This document shows, in pieces, positions 8,701 to 19,123 of a stretch of DNA of 57,576 bases. The position numbers and the translations under genes are program-made. This DNA comes from Nocardioides sp. R-C-SC26 (GTDB lineage Bacteria > Actinomycetota > Actinomycetes > Propionibacteriales > Nocardioidaceae), in assembly GCF_021246465.1 (NCBI RefSeq), contig NZ_JAHRHK010000002.1:189650-247225 (forward strand), written 5' to 3'. The notes under the pieces were generated by a model. It made no database searches. It saw only the letters and a list, made by a program, of their open reading frames with translations, and was not told where the DNA came from. Position 1 is the first letter of the stretch, and each line of letters begins with the position of its first letter.

Positions 8701-8900
8701 GGTCTCGGCAGGCTCGACCACCGGGGGTGCGGTCATCGAGCTTGTCGAGATGCGGTGAGGGTCTCGGCAGGCTCGACCACCGGGGGTGCGGTCATCGAGC
8801 TTGTCGAGATGCGGTGAGGGTCTCGGCAGGCTCGACCACCGGGGGTGCGGTCATCGAGCTTGTCGAGATGCGGTGAGGGTCTCGACAGGCTCGACCACCG
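8701..8900. repeat. tandem repeat, three full 59-bp units plus a partial fourth, carrying dispersed palindromic elements
   Basis: Three near-identical 59-bp units run 8701-8759, 8760-8818 and 8819-8877, and a fourth breaks off after about 23 bp. Each unit contains CATCGAGCTTGTCGAGATG and a partner arm close to TCTCGACAAGCTCGACCACC, so single-strand hairpins can form within and between units. The same palindromic pair recurs near 21680 and 37560. It separates tilS from hpt. Confidence 0.85.
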
Positions 8901-8944
8901 TGGGGTGGGGCTCGGGCGCCTCCAGCGCCGTCGGGGCCGCCGGT

Positions 8945-8950
8945 TAGGCT
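8945..8950 (+). promoter_or_regulatory. -10 element for leaderless hpt
   Basis: TAGGCT is followed by six bases (CGCGCC) and then the ATG at 8957. The expected transcription start therefore falls on the start codon. No Shine-Dalgarno is present and no clear -35 is visible. Confidence 0.55.
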
Positions 8951-8956
8951 CGCGCC

Positions 8957-9508
8957 ATGGACGCCGCGCACGTCGATGACGACCTCGTCAACGTTCTCTT
9001 CACCGAGAAGCAGATCCTCGAGAGGCTCGACGGCCTCGCTGCCCAGATCGAGCGCGACTACGAGGGCCAGGAGCTGCTGATCGTCGGCATCCTCCGCGGT
9101 GCCGCGATGGTGATGGCCGACATGGCGCGTGCCTTCACCCGCCACGTCGAGATGGACTGGATGGCCGTCTCCTCCTACGGATCGGGCACCAAGTCGAGCG
9201 GGGTCGTGCGGATCCTCAAGGACCTCGACACCGACATCGCCGGTCGTCAGGTGCTCATCGTCGACGAGATCATCGACACCGGCCTGACCTTGAGCTGGCT
9301 CACCTCGAACCTGAAGTCCCGCAGCCCCGCGAGCGTCGAGATCTGCACGCTCCTGCGCAAGCCGGAGGCGCTGCAGATGCCGGTCGACGTCAAGTACGTC
9401 GGCTGGGACATCCCCAACGAGTTCGTCGTCGGCTACGGCCTGGACTACCGCGAGCGCTACCGCAACCTGCGCGACATCGGCACGCTCGCGCCGCACGTCT
9501 ACTCCTGA
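8957..9508 (+). CDS. hpt: hypoxanthine phosphoribosyltransferase
   Basis: Purine salvage: joins hypoxanthine or guanine to PRPP. The 183-aa product has the PRPP-binding signature VLIVDEIIDTGLTL near residue 96, the early segment LIVGILRGAAMVMADMAR and the flexible-loop region SSYGSGTKSSG. WDIPNEFVVGYGLDY near the C terminus is the conserved base-binding/dimer segment. It is probably leaderless. It lies between tilS and ftsH, an order shared with many Gram-positive bacteria. Confidence 0.95.
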   Translation: MDAAHVDDDLVNVLFTEKQILERLDGLAAQIERDYEGQELLIVGILRGAAMVMADMARAFTRHVEMDWMAVSSYGSGTKSSGVVRILKDLDTDIAGRQVLIVDEIIDTGLTLSWLTSNLKSRSPASVEICTLLRKPEALQMPVDVKYVGWDIPNEFVVGYGLDYRERYRNLRDIGTLAPHVYS

Positions 9509-9643
9509 GCCCCGTCGCACGCTCCACCGGGAGCGCCTGAGTAGGCGTCGCACCCACCCGCCTGCGACACTGGGACCGTCCACGGCGAGACCGCGCGCGT
9601 GTAGCGTCGTGGGCTCAGTCATGCCAGAAGTGAGAGACGGTCT

Positions 9644-11695
<2,052 letters not shown>

Positions 11696-11709
11696 TACGG
11701 AGCGTCGCG

Positions 11710-12324
11710 ATGACCGACCAGATCTCGTTGCCCGACCGCGCCGCGGCGGACGTCCCGGAGTTCGACCACGCGCGAGCCGAGGCGGCCGTCCGCGAGCTGC
11801 TGTTCGCGATCGGGGAGGACCCCGACCGCGAGGGCCTGCGTGAGACGCCGGCCCGCGTGGCCCGCGCCTACGCCGAGCTCACGGCGGGCTTGCGCCAGGA
11901 ACCCGAGGACGTGCTCACCACGACGTTCGATCTCGGGCACGACGAGCTCGTGCTGGTGCGCGACATCGAGCTGTGGTCGATGTGCGAGCACCACCTGGTG
12001 CCCTTCACGGGCGTGGCGCACGTCGGGTACATCCCGGCGCGTAGCGGCAAGATCACCGGGCTGTCCAAGCTCGCCCGCCTCGTCGACGTCTACGCCAAAC
12101 GTCCCCAGGTGCAGGAGCGGCTCACCACGCAGGTCGCCGATGCGCTGATGCGCATCCTCGACGCGCGCGGCGTCGTCGTCGTGATCGAGGCCGAGCACCT
12201 GTGCATGACGATGCGCGGCGTGCGCAAGGCCGGTGCGCGGACCACCACCTCGGCCGTGCGCGGCACGATGCGCAGCAATGCGTCCACCCGTGCCGAGGCG
12301 ATGGCGCTGATCCATCGGCGATGA
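11710..12324 (+). CDS. folE: GTP cyclohydrolase I
   Basis: First step of folate synthesis: GTP to dihydroneopterin triphosphate. In the 204-aa product the zinc ligands C92 and H95 (MCEHHLVPF) and C165 (EHLCMTMRG) are present, as is the substrate segment [23 protein letters not shown]. The ORF is open from 11491 inside ftsH. The ATG at 11710 fits homologue length and the ftsH stop at 11695. Its stop overlaps the start of the sulfatase gene (ATGA), so the two are translationally coupled. Confidence 0.96.
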   Translation: MTDQISLPDRAAADVPEFDHARAEAAVRELLFAIGEDPDREGLRETPARVARAYAELTAGLRQEPEDVLTTTFDLGHDELVLVRDIELWSMCEHHLVPFTGVAHVGYIPARSGKITGLSKLARLVDVYAKRPQVQERLTTQVADALMRILDARGVVVVIEAEHLCMTMRGVRKAGARTTTSAVRGTMRSNASTRAEAMALIHRR

Positions 12325-13835
12325 CGATCCCCCGTCCACGTGCCCGGGCCCGCGCCGCGGTCGGTGTGGTCTCGGTCGTGGCGATGCTCGTCATGGGCGC
12401 CTTCGCTGTCACCAGCGGCAGCGCGGCGCCCGGAGCGGCGGAGCGCAGCGGTCCGGTGCGGCCCAACATCGTGCTGGTGATGGCCGACGACCTCTCCCTC
12501 GCCGAGCTCCAGTTCCTCCCGCGAGTGCGGTCCTTGCTCGGCACCGGCGGTGTGACGTTCTCCGAGGCGACGGCGCCTCACCCGCTCTGCTGCCCCTCGC
12601 GCGCCCAGATGCTCACGGGCCAGTACGCGCAGAACAACGGGGTCCGGAACAACCGGACCGCGCTGGGGGGCTACCGGGCGTTCGAGCCTCGCACCGCGCT
12701 TCCCGTATGGCTCCAGCGGGCCGGCTACACCACGGCCATGATCGGCAAGTACCTCAACGGCTACGCGGAGGAGGGAGTGGGCCCGGAGCCGGGCTGGGAC
12801 TACTGGGACCCGACGATCGCGCGCACCTACCAGTACTACGGCTTCACCCAGTACGCCGACGGGTCGCCGACGAAGCCGTGGGAGTACCACACCGACTACG
12901 TCGCGCGCCGCTCCGCCGATCTCGTGCAGAAGTACGCCGGCCAGAAGGCGCCGTACTTCCTGTGGGCGTCCTTCGTGGCCCCGCACGGGCGCTGCGGAGA
13001 ACGCTTCGAGACGGGGAAGTCCTGCGAGCGCCCGCCTCGGCCCTCGGCGCTCGACCTGCTCAGCTACCTGACCCTGGAGCCGCCGACCGCGGACTATCCC
13101 TCGTTCAACGAGGCCGATGTGAGCGACAAGCCGCAGCGGATCCGCGAGCTGCCACCCGTCGACGTCTCCGAGATCCGTGAGCTGCAGACGCGTCGGGCGC
13201 AGGCGCTCGCGGCACTCGACCGCGGCGTCGAGCAGATCGTGGACGCCGTCGAGAGCAGCGGTGAAGCCGACAACACGCTGATCGTCTTCACCTCCGACAA
13301 CGGCTACCTGCTCGGTCAGCACCGCTACGAGGGCAAGGTCTACGCCTACGACGAGTCGGTGCGGGTGCCGTTGCTGATGCGAGGCGCCGGCCTGCCCCGC
13401 GGTGTCGTGGACCGGCAGACGGCGGCGATGATCGATCTCGCCCCGACCTTCGCCGCGCTGGCTGGAGCGCACCCGCGAGTCGAGGTGGACGGCGACCCGC
13501 TGACGGTGCGCCAGGGCGGACAGGCGGCCCGCGTCGACGATCGAACGTTGCTGGTGCAGGCCGGGGCTCCGCAGCTGAATGTCTTTCCGGGGAACTGGCT
13601 CTATCAGGGAGCCCGCACGGCCCGCTACACGTTCGTGCAGTGGACCCGGCCGGTGTTCGCCGAGCTCTACGACCGCAGGGCCGATCCGTACGAACTGCGC
13701 AACCGGGCCGACGACCCGCGCTACGCAGCGGTCCGCCGCGAGCTGGAGCGGCGCACCGTGCTGCTCTCCGGCTGCTCGGGAGCGAGCTGTCGCCAGAGCT
13801 TCGGGCGCATGCCGCAGCCGCGCCGTGGGCGATAG
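12321..13835 (+). CDS. secreted sulfatase (formylglycine-dependent, arylsulfatase family)
   Basis: Predicted 504-aa exported sulfatase. A basic N terminus and hydrophobic segment (about 12-31) followed by SGSAAPGAA look like a Sec signal peptide. The active-site motif CCPSR at 90-94 provides the Cys that is oxidised to formylglycine. The preceding VLVMADDLS supplies metal aspartates, and [17 protein letters not shown] carries the later metal and substrate residues. It starts inside the folE stop codon, and folP follows after 10 bp, an odd place for a secreted enzyme. Substrate unknown: sulfated glycans or aryl/choline sulfates are possible. Its stop codon TAG is the first half of a candidate -10 for folP. 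Confidence 0.88.
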   Translation: MTIPRPRARARAAVGVVSVVAMLVMGAFAVTSGSAAPGAAERSGPVRPNIVLVMADDLSLAELQFLPRVRSLLGTGGVTFSEATAPHPLCCPSRAQMLTGQYAQNNGVRNNRTALGGYRAFEPRTALPVWLQRAGYTTAMIGKYLNGYAEEGVGPEPGWDYWDPTIARTYQYYGFTQYADGSPTKPWEYHTDYVARRSADLVQKYAGQKAPYFLWASFVAPHGRCGERFETGKSCERPPRPSALDLLSYLTLEPPTADYPSFNEADVSDKPQRIRELPPVDVSEIRELQTRRAQALAALDRGVEQIVDAVESSGEADNTLIVFTSDNGYLLGQHRYEGKVYAYDESVRVPLLMRGAGLPRGVVDRQTAAMIDLAPTFAALAGAHPRVEVDGDPLTVRQGGQAARVDDRTLLVQAGAPQLNVFPGNWLYQGARTARYTFVQWTRPVFAELYDRRADPYELRNRADDPRYAAVRRELERRTVLLSGCSGASCRQSFGRMPQPRRGR

Positions 13836-13845
13836 CCTGCGCGGC

Positions 13846-14718
13846 GTGAGCATCCCGGTCTGGTCGCGTCCGGTGGGCAGGCCGCTGGTGATGGGGGTCG
13901 TCAACGTCACCCCCGACTCGTTCTCCGACGGCGGCCGCTATGCCAGCACCGAGACGGCCATCGCGCACGGACGGCGCCTCCTTGCCGACGGCGCTGACCT
14001 CCTCGACGTCGGCGGCGAATCGACCCGACCCGGTGCGACCAGGCCCGTGGTCGCCGAGGAGTTGGCTCGCGTGATCCCGGTCATCTCCGGTCTCGTCGCA
14101 GCCGGCGCTGTCGTCTCGGTGGACACCATGCGCGCCGAGGTCGCCGCTGCGGCGCTCGACGCGGGCGCGGTCGTCGTCAACGACGTCTCCGGTGGGCTTG
14201 CCGACCCGGCCGTGCTCGACGTCGTCGCGGGGGCAGGGGCGACCTATGTCGCGATGCACTGGCGTGGTCACAGCGACCGAATGCAGCAACAAGCGGTCTA
14301 TGCCGAGCCCGACGGCGTGGCCGGTGCCGTGCGCCAGGAGCTGGCCGAACGGGTCGCGGCCGCGACCTCTGCCGGGATCGCTCCCGAACGCCTCGTCCTC
14401 GACCCGGGCCTGGGCTTCGCCAAGACCGCGCAGCAGAACTGGGAGCTCATCGCGGGCCTGGACGAGCTCGCCTCGCTCGGCCGGCCGCTTCTCGTCGGAG
14501 CGAGTCGGAAGTCCTTCATCGGCGCGCTGCTGGCCACACCCGACGGAGCTCCGCGGCCCGTGGAGGAGCGCGAGGTCGCCGGGCACGCGCTCACCGTGCT
14601 GCTCGCGCAGCGAGGCGTGTGGGGGGTCCGCGTGCACGACGTCCGGGGCACGCGTGATGTGCTGGCCGTGTGGCAGCGCATGCACCAGGAGCAGGGACGA
14701 GGAGGGAGCCCCCGATGA
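13846..14718 (+). CDS. folP: dihydropteroate synthase
   Basis: Condenses pterin pyrophosphate with p-aminobenzoate; target of sulfonamides. The 290-aa product has both family signatures, VNVTPDSFSDGG at about 19-30 and DVGGESTRPGA, then VSVDTM, NDVSGG, DPGLGFAKT and GASRKSFIG. The start used is the GTG at 13846. TAGCCT (13833-13838) ends 7 bases upstream and overlaps the sulfatase stop, so a leaderless internal transcript is possible besides read-through. It overlaps folB by an ATGA. Confidence 0.96.
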   Translation: MSIPVWSRPVGRPLVMGVVNVTPDSFSDGGRYASTETAIAHGRRLLADGADLLDVGGESTRPGATRPVVAEELARVIPVISGLVAAGAVVSVDTMRAEVAAAALDAGAVVVNDVSGGLADPAVLDVVAGAGATYVAMHWRGHSDRMQQQAVYAEPDGVAGAVRQELAERVAAATSAGIAPERLVLDPGLGFAKTAQQNWELIAGLDELASLGRPLLVGASRKSFIGALLATPDGAPRPVEEREVAGHALTVLLAQRGVWGVRVHDVRGTRDVLAVWQRMHQEQGRGGSPR

Positions 14719-15086
14719 CCGACGAACTCTCGATCACCGGGATCGCCTGCTTCGGTCACCACGGCGTCTTCGAGCACGAGCGCCGCGATGGTCAGACCTT
14801 CATGGTGGACCTGCGGATCGGCGTCGACACCCGCCCCGCGGCCGCCTCGGACGACTTGCGCGACACCGTCGACTACGGGAGTCTCGTGATGGCGGTCAAG
14901 GCCGCCGTGGAGAGGGACCCGGTCGATCTGATCGAGACCCTGGCCCAGCGCATCTCGGACGTCTGCTTGTTGGACAGCCGTGTTGAATGGGCGCAGGTGA
15001 CCATTCACAAGCCGGATGCACCCATCGACACGACGTTCGCAGACGTGACCATCACGATCACCCGAAAGCGCGAGGGACAGGCGTGA
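14715..15086 (+). CDS. folB: dihydroneopterin aldolase
   Basis: Cleaves dihydroneopterin to 6-hydroxymethyl-dihydropterin and glycolaldehyde. The 123-aa product shows the family pattern: ITGIACFGHHGVFEHERRDGQTF with the conserved His-Gly-Val and Glu, VDYGSLV, LIETLAQRI and VTIHKPDAPI. The upstream in-frame ATG at 14670 lies inside folP. The ATG at 14715 overlaps the folP stop (ATGA) and fits homologue length. It in turn overlaps folK by four bases. Confidence 0.95.
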   Translation: MTDELSITGIACFGHHGVFEHERRDGQTFMVDLRIGVDTRPAAASDDLRDTVDYGSLVMAVKAAVERDPVDLIETLAQRISDVCLLDSRVEWAQVTIHKPDAPIDTTFADVTITITRKREGQA

Positions 15087-15652
15087 CCGAGACCCCCAAC
15101 CCGCACATCATCGATGCCGACACCCTGACGGGGGAGATGCGGCCGATCCGGCGGGTGGTGATCGCACTGGGGTCGAACCTCGGTGAGCGTCTTTCCGCGA
15201 TGCAGGGGGCAGTCAACGCCCTCGCCGACACCCCCGACGTCTGGATCACGGGAGTCTCGCCGGTCTATGAGACCGAGCCTGTCGACTGCCCACCGGACGC
15301 CAAGTCCTTCCTCAACGCGGTCGTGCTCGCCGACACCACATTGGCCGCGAACCGGTTGATGGACCGAGCACTGGCCATCGAGGACGCCTACGACCGTGAG
15401 CGCAGCGACGTGCCCAACGCGCCGCGCACTCTCGACGTGGACCTGATCGTGGTGGGCGACCGACGCAGCGACACCGAGAGCCTGCGCCTTCCGCATCCGC
15501 GGGCCGCCCAGCGGTCGTTCGTGCTCAAGCCGTGGTTCGACCTCGAGCCGGACGCCGAACTGCCCGACGCCGGGCCGATCGCCGACCTGTTGGCTGCCGT
15601 GGGAGTCGAAGGTCTCACTCTGCGCGACGACCTCACCCTCGACCTGGAGTAG
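15083..15652 (+). CDS. folK: 2-amino-4-hydroxy-6-hydroxymethyldihydropteridine pyrophosphokinase
   Basis: Transfers pyrophosphate from ATP to the pterin ahead of the folP step. The 189-aa product begins with about 20 extra residues, then shows VIALGSNLGERL, SPVYETEPVDCP, FLNAVV, RTLDVDLIVVGD and LPHPRAAQRSFVLKPW, the ATP- and pterin-binding landmarks of HppK. The GTG start at 15083 overlaps the folB stop (GTGA). It is the last folate enzyme of the run; a DUF3180 gene follows. Confidence 0.95.
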   Translation: MTETPNPHIIDADTLTGEMRPIRRVVIALGSNLGERLSAMQGAVNALADTPDVWITGVSPVYETEPVDCPPDAKSFLNAVVLADTTLAANRLMDRALAIEDAYDRERSDVPNAPRTLDVDLIVVGDRRSDTESLRLPHPRAAQRSFVLKPWFDLEPDAELPDAGPIADLLAAVGVEGLTLRDDLTLDLE

Positions 15653-15736
15653 GTCATCGCCCCGCGCGTACCGGGTTCAGGAGCCGGGGGACCCCGGCCT
15701 CCGGGGCCTGGGCATCTGCGCCCCACCCCCGCGGGC

Positions 15737-16159
15737 GTGCTCGCTGTCTGGGCCATCGTCGGTCTGGTCGTCGGCTGGTTGGCCAACCCGCTCTCGGACC
15801 GCTGGGGGAGCCCGCCCGTCGTCACCTGGACTCCCGCGGTCAGCCTGGCGGTCGTGGCGGCCGTCGTCGGGGGTGCCGCCTGGGCGACCTGGCGGGCAGT
15901 CCAGGTTCGTCGCGAGCGCCTCGAGCCGCATCGCGCGTTGAACCGGTTGGTGCTCGCCCGCGCCTGCGCCTACGTCGGGTCGATCGTCGCGGGCGGCTAT
16001 GCGGGATACGCGCTGAGCTGGCTGGGGAGCTCGGCCGAACTCGCGGACCACCGCGCATGGAGGTCCGGTGGGGCGGCAGCGGCCTCGGTGGTGCTGGTGG
16101 CAGCGGCTCTCGTGCTCGAGCGAGCGTGTCGCGTCCGTGAGGACGACGCTCGCGGTTAG
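15737..16159 (+). CDS. DUF3180 family membrane protein
   Basis: Small membrane protein of about 140 aa with some four hydrophobic segments (near 3-16, 32-50, 70-95 and 108-125). It matches the actinobacterial DUF3180 proteins encoded directly after folK, whose function is unknown. The GTG at 15737 is the first ordinary start after the folK stop. The frame is open upstream, and the seven codons before the GTG encode LRPTPAG, which looks like the usual RPT-containing N terminus of the family. That hints at initiation from CTG at 15716. Confidence 0.75.
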   Translation: MLAVWAIVGLVVGWLANPLSDRWGSPPVVTWTPAVSLAVVAAVVGGAAWATWRAVQVRRERLEPHRALNRLVLARACAYVGSIVAGGYAGYALSWLGSSAELADHRAWRSGGAAAASVVLVAAALVLERACRVREDDARG

Positions 16160-16169
16160 CGTGCCTGGC

Positions 16170-16868
16170 ATGACTTCCCCGTCTGCTCGTTCCCCACGCT
16201 CCGCCGCCGATTCCACTCCTCCCACCTCTCCCACCTCGGCCGTTCGGGTCGCCGACACCGCTACCGCGATTCCTGTCGTGCCCGCCGAAACGGCACCGCC
16301 GGTGCGGGTGCCCGGCCGCCGGCGCCAGCGCTCGGCACGACTGTCATCCGCCCTGGGACTGCTGGTGGTCGCGGTTCTCGCCGTCGTCGCAGCGTTCGCC
16401 GGCGGTTCGTGGCTCGTCGCCACCCTCGGCGCCGCCGTCGCCGCAGCGACGGGAGCCGGCGCGACCAAGCTGACCTACTCCGAGGTCGTCGACGCGCGCC
16501 GTCACGGGGCTCGGGATCGTGCCGAGCAGGCGCGTGCCTACGTACGGATCACCGAGGCTCGGGTCGCCGAGCAGGTGGTCTTCGCCGCCGACATGAGCGG
16601 TCGGATCGCTCGTCACGAGGCGACCATCGGCCGGCTGGAGCGGCGTCTGGTCGACGCCGCGCGCGAGGTGTCCGAAGCCCATCAGCGTCTGGCCGTGGAG
16701 CAGTCCCGTGGAGCCGATGAGCGCGACCGCCTCGCCGCGCGTGTCGCCGAGGCACAGTCGCGTGCCGCGGCGGCCGAGGTACGTGCGGCGGAGCTGGAGC
16801 GCGAGCTCGAGGTCGTGCTCGCCGAATGGCGTTCGGGTGTGACTCCGCAGCAACGCAAGCACGCCTGA
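16170..16868 (+). CDS. membrane protein with a long coiled coil, function unknown
   Basis: The 232-aa product has a Ser/Pro/Thr-rich N-terminal 50 residues, a basic stretch RRRQR, a hydrophobic hairpin (about 58-100, rich in Ala, Val and Gly), and then about 125 residues of charged Ala/Arg/Glu heptad-like sequence that should form a coiled coil. I do not recognise a family. The position after DUF3180 corresponds to another membrane protein in mycobacteria. TAGCGT (16157-16162) ends 7 bases before the ATG, and no Shine-Dalgarno is visible, so it is probably leaderless and separate from the folate operon. Confidence 0.75.
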   Translation: MTSPSARSPRSAADSTPPTSPTSAVRVADTATAIPVVPAETAPPVRVPGRRRQRSARLSSALGLLVVAVLAVVAAFAGGSWLVATLGAAVAAATGAGATKLTYSEVVDARRHGARDRAEQARAYVRITEARVAEQVVFAADMSGRIARHEATIGRLERRLVDAAREVSEAHQRLAVEQSRGADERDRLAARVAEAQSRAAAAEVRAAELERELEVVLAEWRSGVTPQQRKHA

Positions 16869-16976
16869 GCCCGGCACCGGTGGATTCGGGCTGGACCGGC
16901 ATAGCCCGAGCGCCGTGGGCCGGTCAGCCACCGGCATGAGCATGAGTCCACGACATCGGGGGCATACTGCACTGAT

Positions 16977-18080
16977 GTGATCCCCGCGCAGAGCCGATTC
17001 GAGTCCGACCCAGACGAACTCGTCGAGGTTCCGCCGGCACTACCCGACGCCTGGACCGTCGATACCCCCGACCCGAGCGACCGCTTCGATCTCGCGCGTC
17101 TGACGCAACTGCTCCGCGCGCACGAGGGACACGGTCGCGGCTGGCCCGGTTCCGGCGTGGACGACGTGCTGGTCGAGGTCTCCGAGCACGGACTGCGGAT
17201 GCGCGAGAACGTCGTGGTGCGCGACGGCGACGGCGTGATCCGGGCATGGGGGAGCGTGCACGACCGGGCGAGCGGGCGGATGCTCTTCGTGCACATCGTC
17301 GAGCGTGACCTGCCGAGCGGGATCGCGCGCGCGTGCTCCGACGTCCTGGTGGACTGGGCGGTGGGTCAGGCGCAGGCCGTCGGCGCGGCGCGCGGATTGG
17401 ACGTCCAGCAGATCGACACCGGTGCCTTCGCCGACGACGAGCGCCAACACCGATGGCTCGCCGGATCGGGGTTCGACCGCGTGCGCACGTGGTGGCAGAT
17501 GAGTCGCCCGGTCGAGCCGGAGGAGACCGATCTCGTGCCGTCGTCGCACTCGTGGGGCGAGGACGGCGTCCGCATCCGGCTCGTGCGCCGCACCGCCGAC
17601 GGGATGCCCGACGTCGACGACCTCCGCGCCGTGCACGATGCGATCGAGGGGGCTTTCGTCGATCACTTCAACCACTGGGAGGAGACCTTCGAGGAGTTCG
17701 TCCACCGACTCCGGGAGGACCCCGGCCATCGCTGGGACCACTGGTGGCTGGCCGAGCTCGTCGATGGGGACGACGACGGAGACGGCACGGGCGAGGCGGT
17801 CACGGCCGGTGCCCTCGTGGCCACCGTCTCGGAGTCGTCCTCGGGCCCCGACGGCTCCTACGTCGCCTACCTGGGCGTGCTGGAGTCCGCGCGAGGGCGC
17901 GGCGTCGCCAAGGCCCTGCTGCGCACGGTGATCTCCGACGCCGCCGAGCGCGGTCGCGACCGCGTCGGGCTCGAGGTCGACGCGGACTCCTCGACCGGAG
18001 CCAATGCCCTCTACGAATCGATGGGCTGGACGACGAAGTACGTCACCGAGTCCTGGCACCGCGACGTGCCGCTCGACTGA
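16977..18080 (+). CDS. GNAT family N-acetyltransferase with two GNAT-like halves
   Basis: The 367-aa product has an overall build like mycothiol synthase (MshD): a degenerate N-terminal GNAT-like half (about 30-180) and a C-terminal half (about 185-367) with the acetyl-CoA loop VLESARGRGVAKALLRTVI and the closing segment NALYESMGWT. An acidic insert (DGDDDGDGTGE) splits the second half. The acyl acceptor is unknown, and I do not claim it is MshD. The GTG start at 16977 has CATACT eight bases upstream. It converges on the ABC ATPase gene. Confidence 0.8.
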   Translation: MIPAQSRFESDPDELVEVPPALPDAWTVDTPDPSDRFDLARLTQLLRAHEGHGRGWPGSGVDDVLVEVSEHGLRMRENVVVRDGDGVIRAWGSVHDRASGRMLFVHIVERDLPSGIARACSDVLVDWAVGQAQAVGAARGLDVQQIDTGAFADDERQHRWLAGSGFDRVRTWWQMSRPVEPEETDLVPSSHSWGEDGVRIRLVRRTADGMPDVDDLRAVHDAIEGAFVDHFNHWEETFEEFVHRLREDPGHRWDHWWLAELVDGDDDGDGTGEAVTAGALVATVSESSSGPDGSYVAYLGVLESARGRGVAKALLRTVISDAAERGRDRVGLEVDADSSTGANALYESMGWTTKYVTESWHRDVPLD

Positions 18081-18094
18081 GCGGGCGCGCTCCC

Positions 18095-19111
18095 TCACGC
18101 TCCCCGATCGGGCGCCCCGGCGCGCAGCGCCCGATGCACCGATGCGGGCGTCAGGACGCCCGCGAACCCGCGGGCGTCGCGCACACCGATCAGAGCGACG
18201 TCATCCTCCATCAGCAGCGCGAGCGCGTCGGCCAGGGTCGGCTCTGCGTCCAGGTCCAGCACCGCGGCGAGATCGCCGGTGCGCACGCCGTCGAGCGGTT
18301 CCAGGTGCTCGCGGCACACGGGCGTGACGCCGAGCCGGCGCAGCGAGCGCCCACGCCCGAGGAATCCGGCGACGACGTCGTCGGCGGGCTCCGCGAGCAG
18401 CGCGGCCGGCGTGGCGTACTGCGCGAGCCGTCCGCCCTCGGTCAGAACGGCCACCCGGTCGCCGAGTCGGGTGGCCTCGTCGAGGTCGTGCGTGACGAGC
18501 ACGACCGTCGTGCCGAGGTCGCGCTGGAGGCGGGAGAACTCCTCCTGCAGCCGCACCCTCACCTCGGGATCCACGGCGCCGAAGGGCTCATCCATCAGCA
18601 GGACCGGAGGGTCGGCGGCCAGCGCGCGTGCCACCCCGACCCGCTGGCGCTGCCCGCCGGAGAGCTGATGGGGATAGCGATCCGCGTAGATCGCGGGGTC
18701 CAGGCCCACCAGGTCGAGCAGTTCCTCCGCCCGCCGCCGAGCCGCGCGTCTGCCGGTCCCCTGAAGCACCGGCACCGTCATCACGTTGGCGGCGACCCGT
18801 TGATGTGGGAACAGGCCGACGGCCTGGATGACGTAGCCGATCCCACGGCGCAGCTGTACCGCGTCGTGATGAGTGACGTCGACGCCGTCGATCTCGATCG
18901 TTCCCGTGCTCGGCTCGATCAGGCGGTTGATCATCCGCAGCGTGGTCGACTTGCCGCATCCGGACGGCCCCACGAGGCAGACCATCTCACCGCGTTCGAC
19001 GACCAGGTCGAGGTCGGCCACGGCGACCGTGCCGTCGTCGTAGGTCTTGCCGACACCGCGCAACCTGATCATGGGTGAACCCACGCCGGAGCCGGGCTCG
19101 GTAGCGTTCAT
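18095..19111 (-). CDS. glycine betaine/choline-type ABC transporter ATP-binding protein (ProV/OpuCA-like)
   Basis: The 338-aa ATPase powers the importer encoded on the opposite strand. Walker A GPSGCGKST is at 48-56, followed by the Q-loop region VIQAVGLFPHQRV, signature LSGGQRQR, Walker B VLLMDEPFGAVDPEVR and the switch His in VTHDLDEA. The order and GAVDP wording are typical of the osmoprotectant subfamily. The last 80 residues (LADALALLMEDDVALIGV...) look like a reduced CBS domain, the ionic-strength sensor of OpuA/OpuC. TAGGGT on the minus strand ends 6 bases before the ATG. The start codon is only three bases from that of the permease gene. Confidence 0.92.
   Translation of the reverse strand: MNATEPGSGVGSPMIRLRGVGKTYDDGTVAVADLDLVVERGEMVCLVGPSGCGKSTTLRMINRLIEPSTGTIEIDGVDVTHHDAVQLRRGIGYVIQAVGLFPHQRVAANVMTVPVLQGTGRRAARRRAEELLDLVGLDPAIYADRYPHQLSGGQRQRVGVARALAADPPVLLMDEPFGAVDPEVRVRLQEEFSRLQRDLGTTVVLVTHDLDEATRLGDRVAVLTEGGRLAQYATPAALLAEPADDVVAGFLGRGRSLRRLGVTPVCREHLEPLDGVRTGDLAAVLDLDAEPTLADALALLMEDDVALIGVRDARGFAGVLTPASVHRALRAGAPDRGA
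18107..18135. terminator. hairpin at the convergent ends of the GNAT and ABC ATPase genes
   Basis: ATCGGGCGC (18107-18115) pairs perfectly with GCGCCCGAT (18127-18135) around an 11-nt loop. It overlaps the last codons of the ATPase gene and lies just past the GNAT stop, so it could end the rightward transcript. No T tract. Confidence 0.45.
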
Positions 19112-19123
19112 GCGGTGACCCTA
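19102..19123. promoter_or_regulatory. overlapping divergent leaderless promoters of the osmoprotectant importer
   Basis: Plus strand: TAGCGT (19102-19107), seven bases, then the permease GTG at 19115. Minus strand: TAGGGT (19123-19118), six bases, then the ATPase ATG at 19111. Each -10 lies inside the first codons of the opposite gene, and only 19112-19114 separates the two start codons. Confidence 0.6.
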
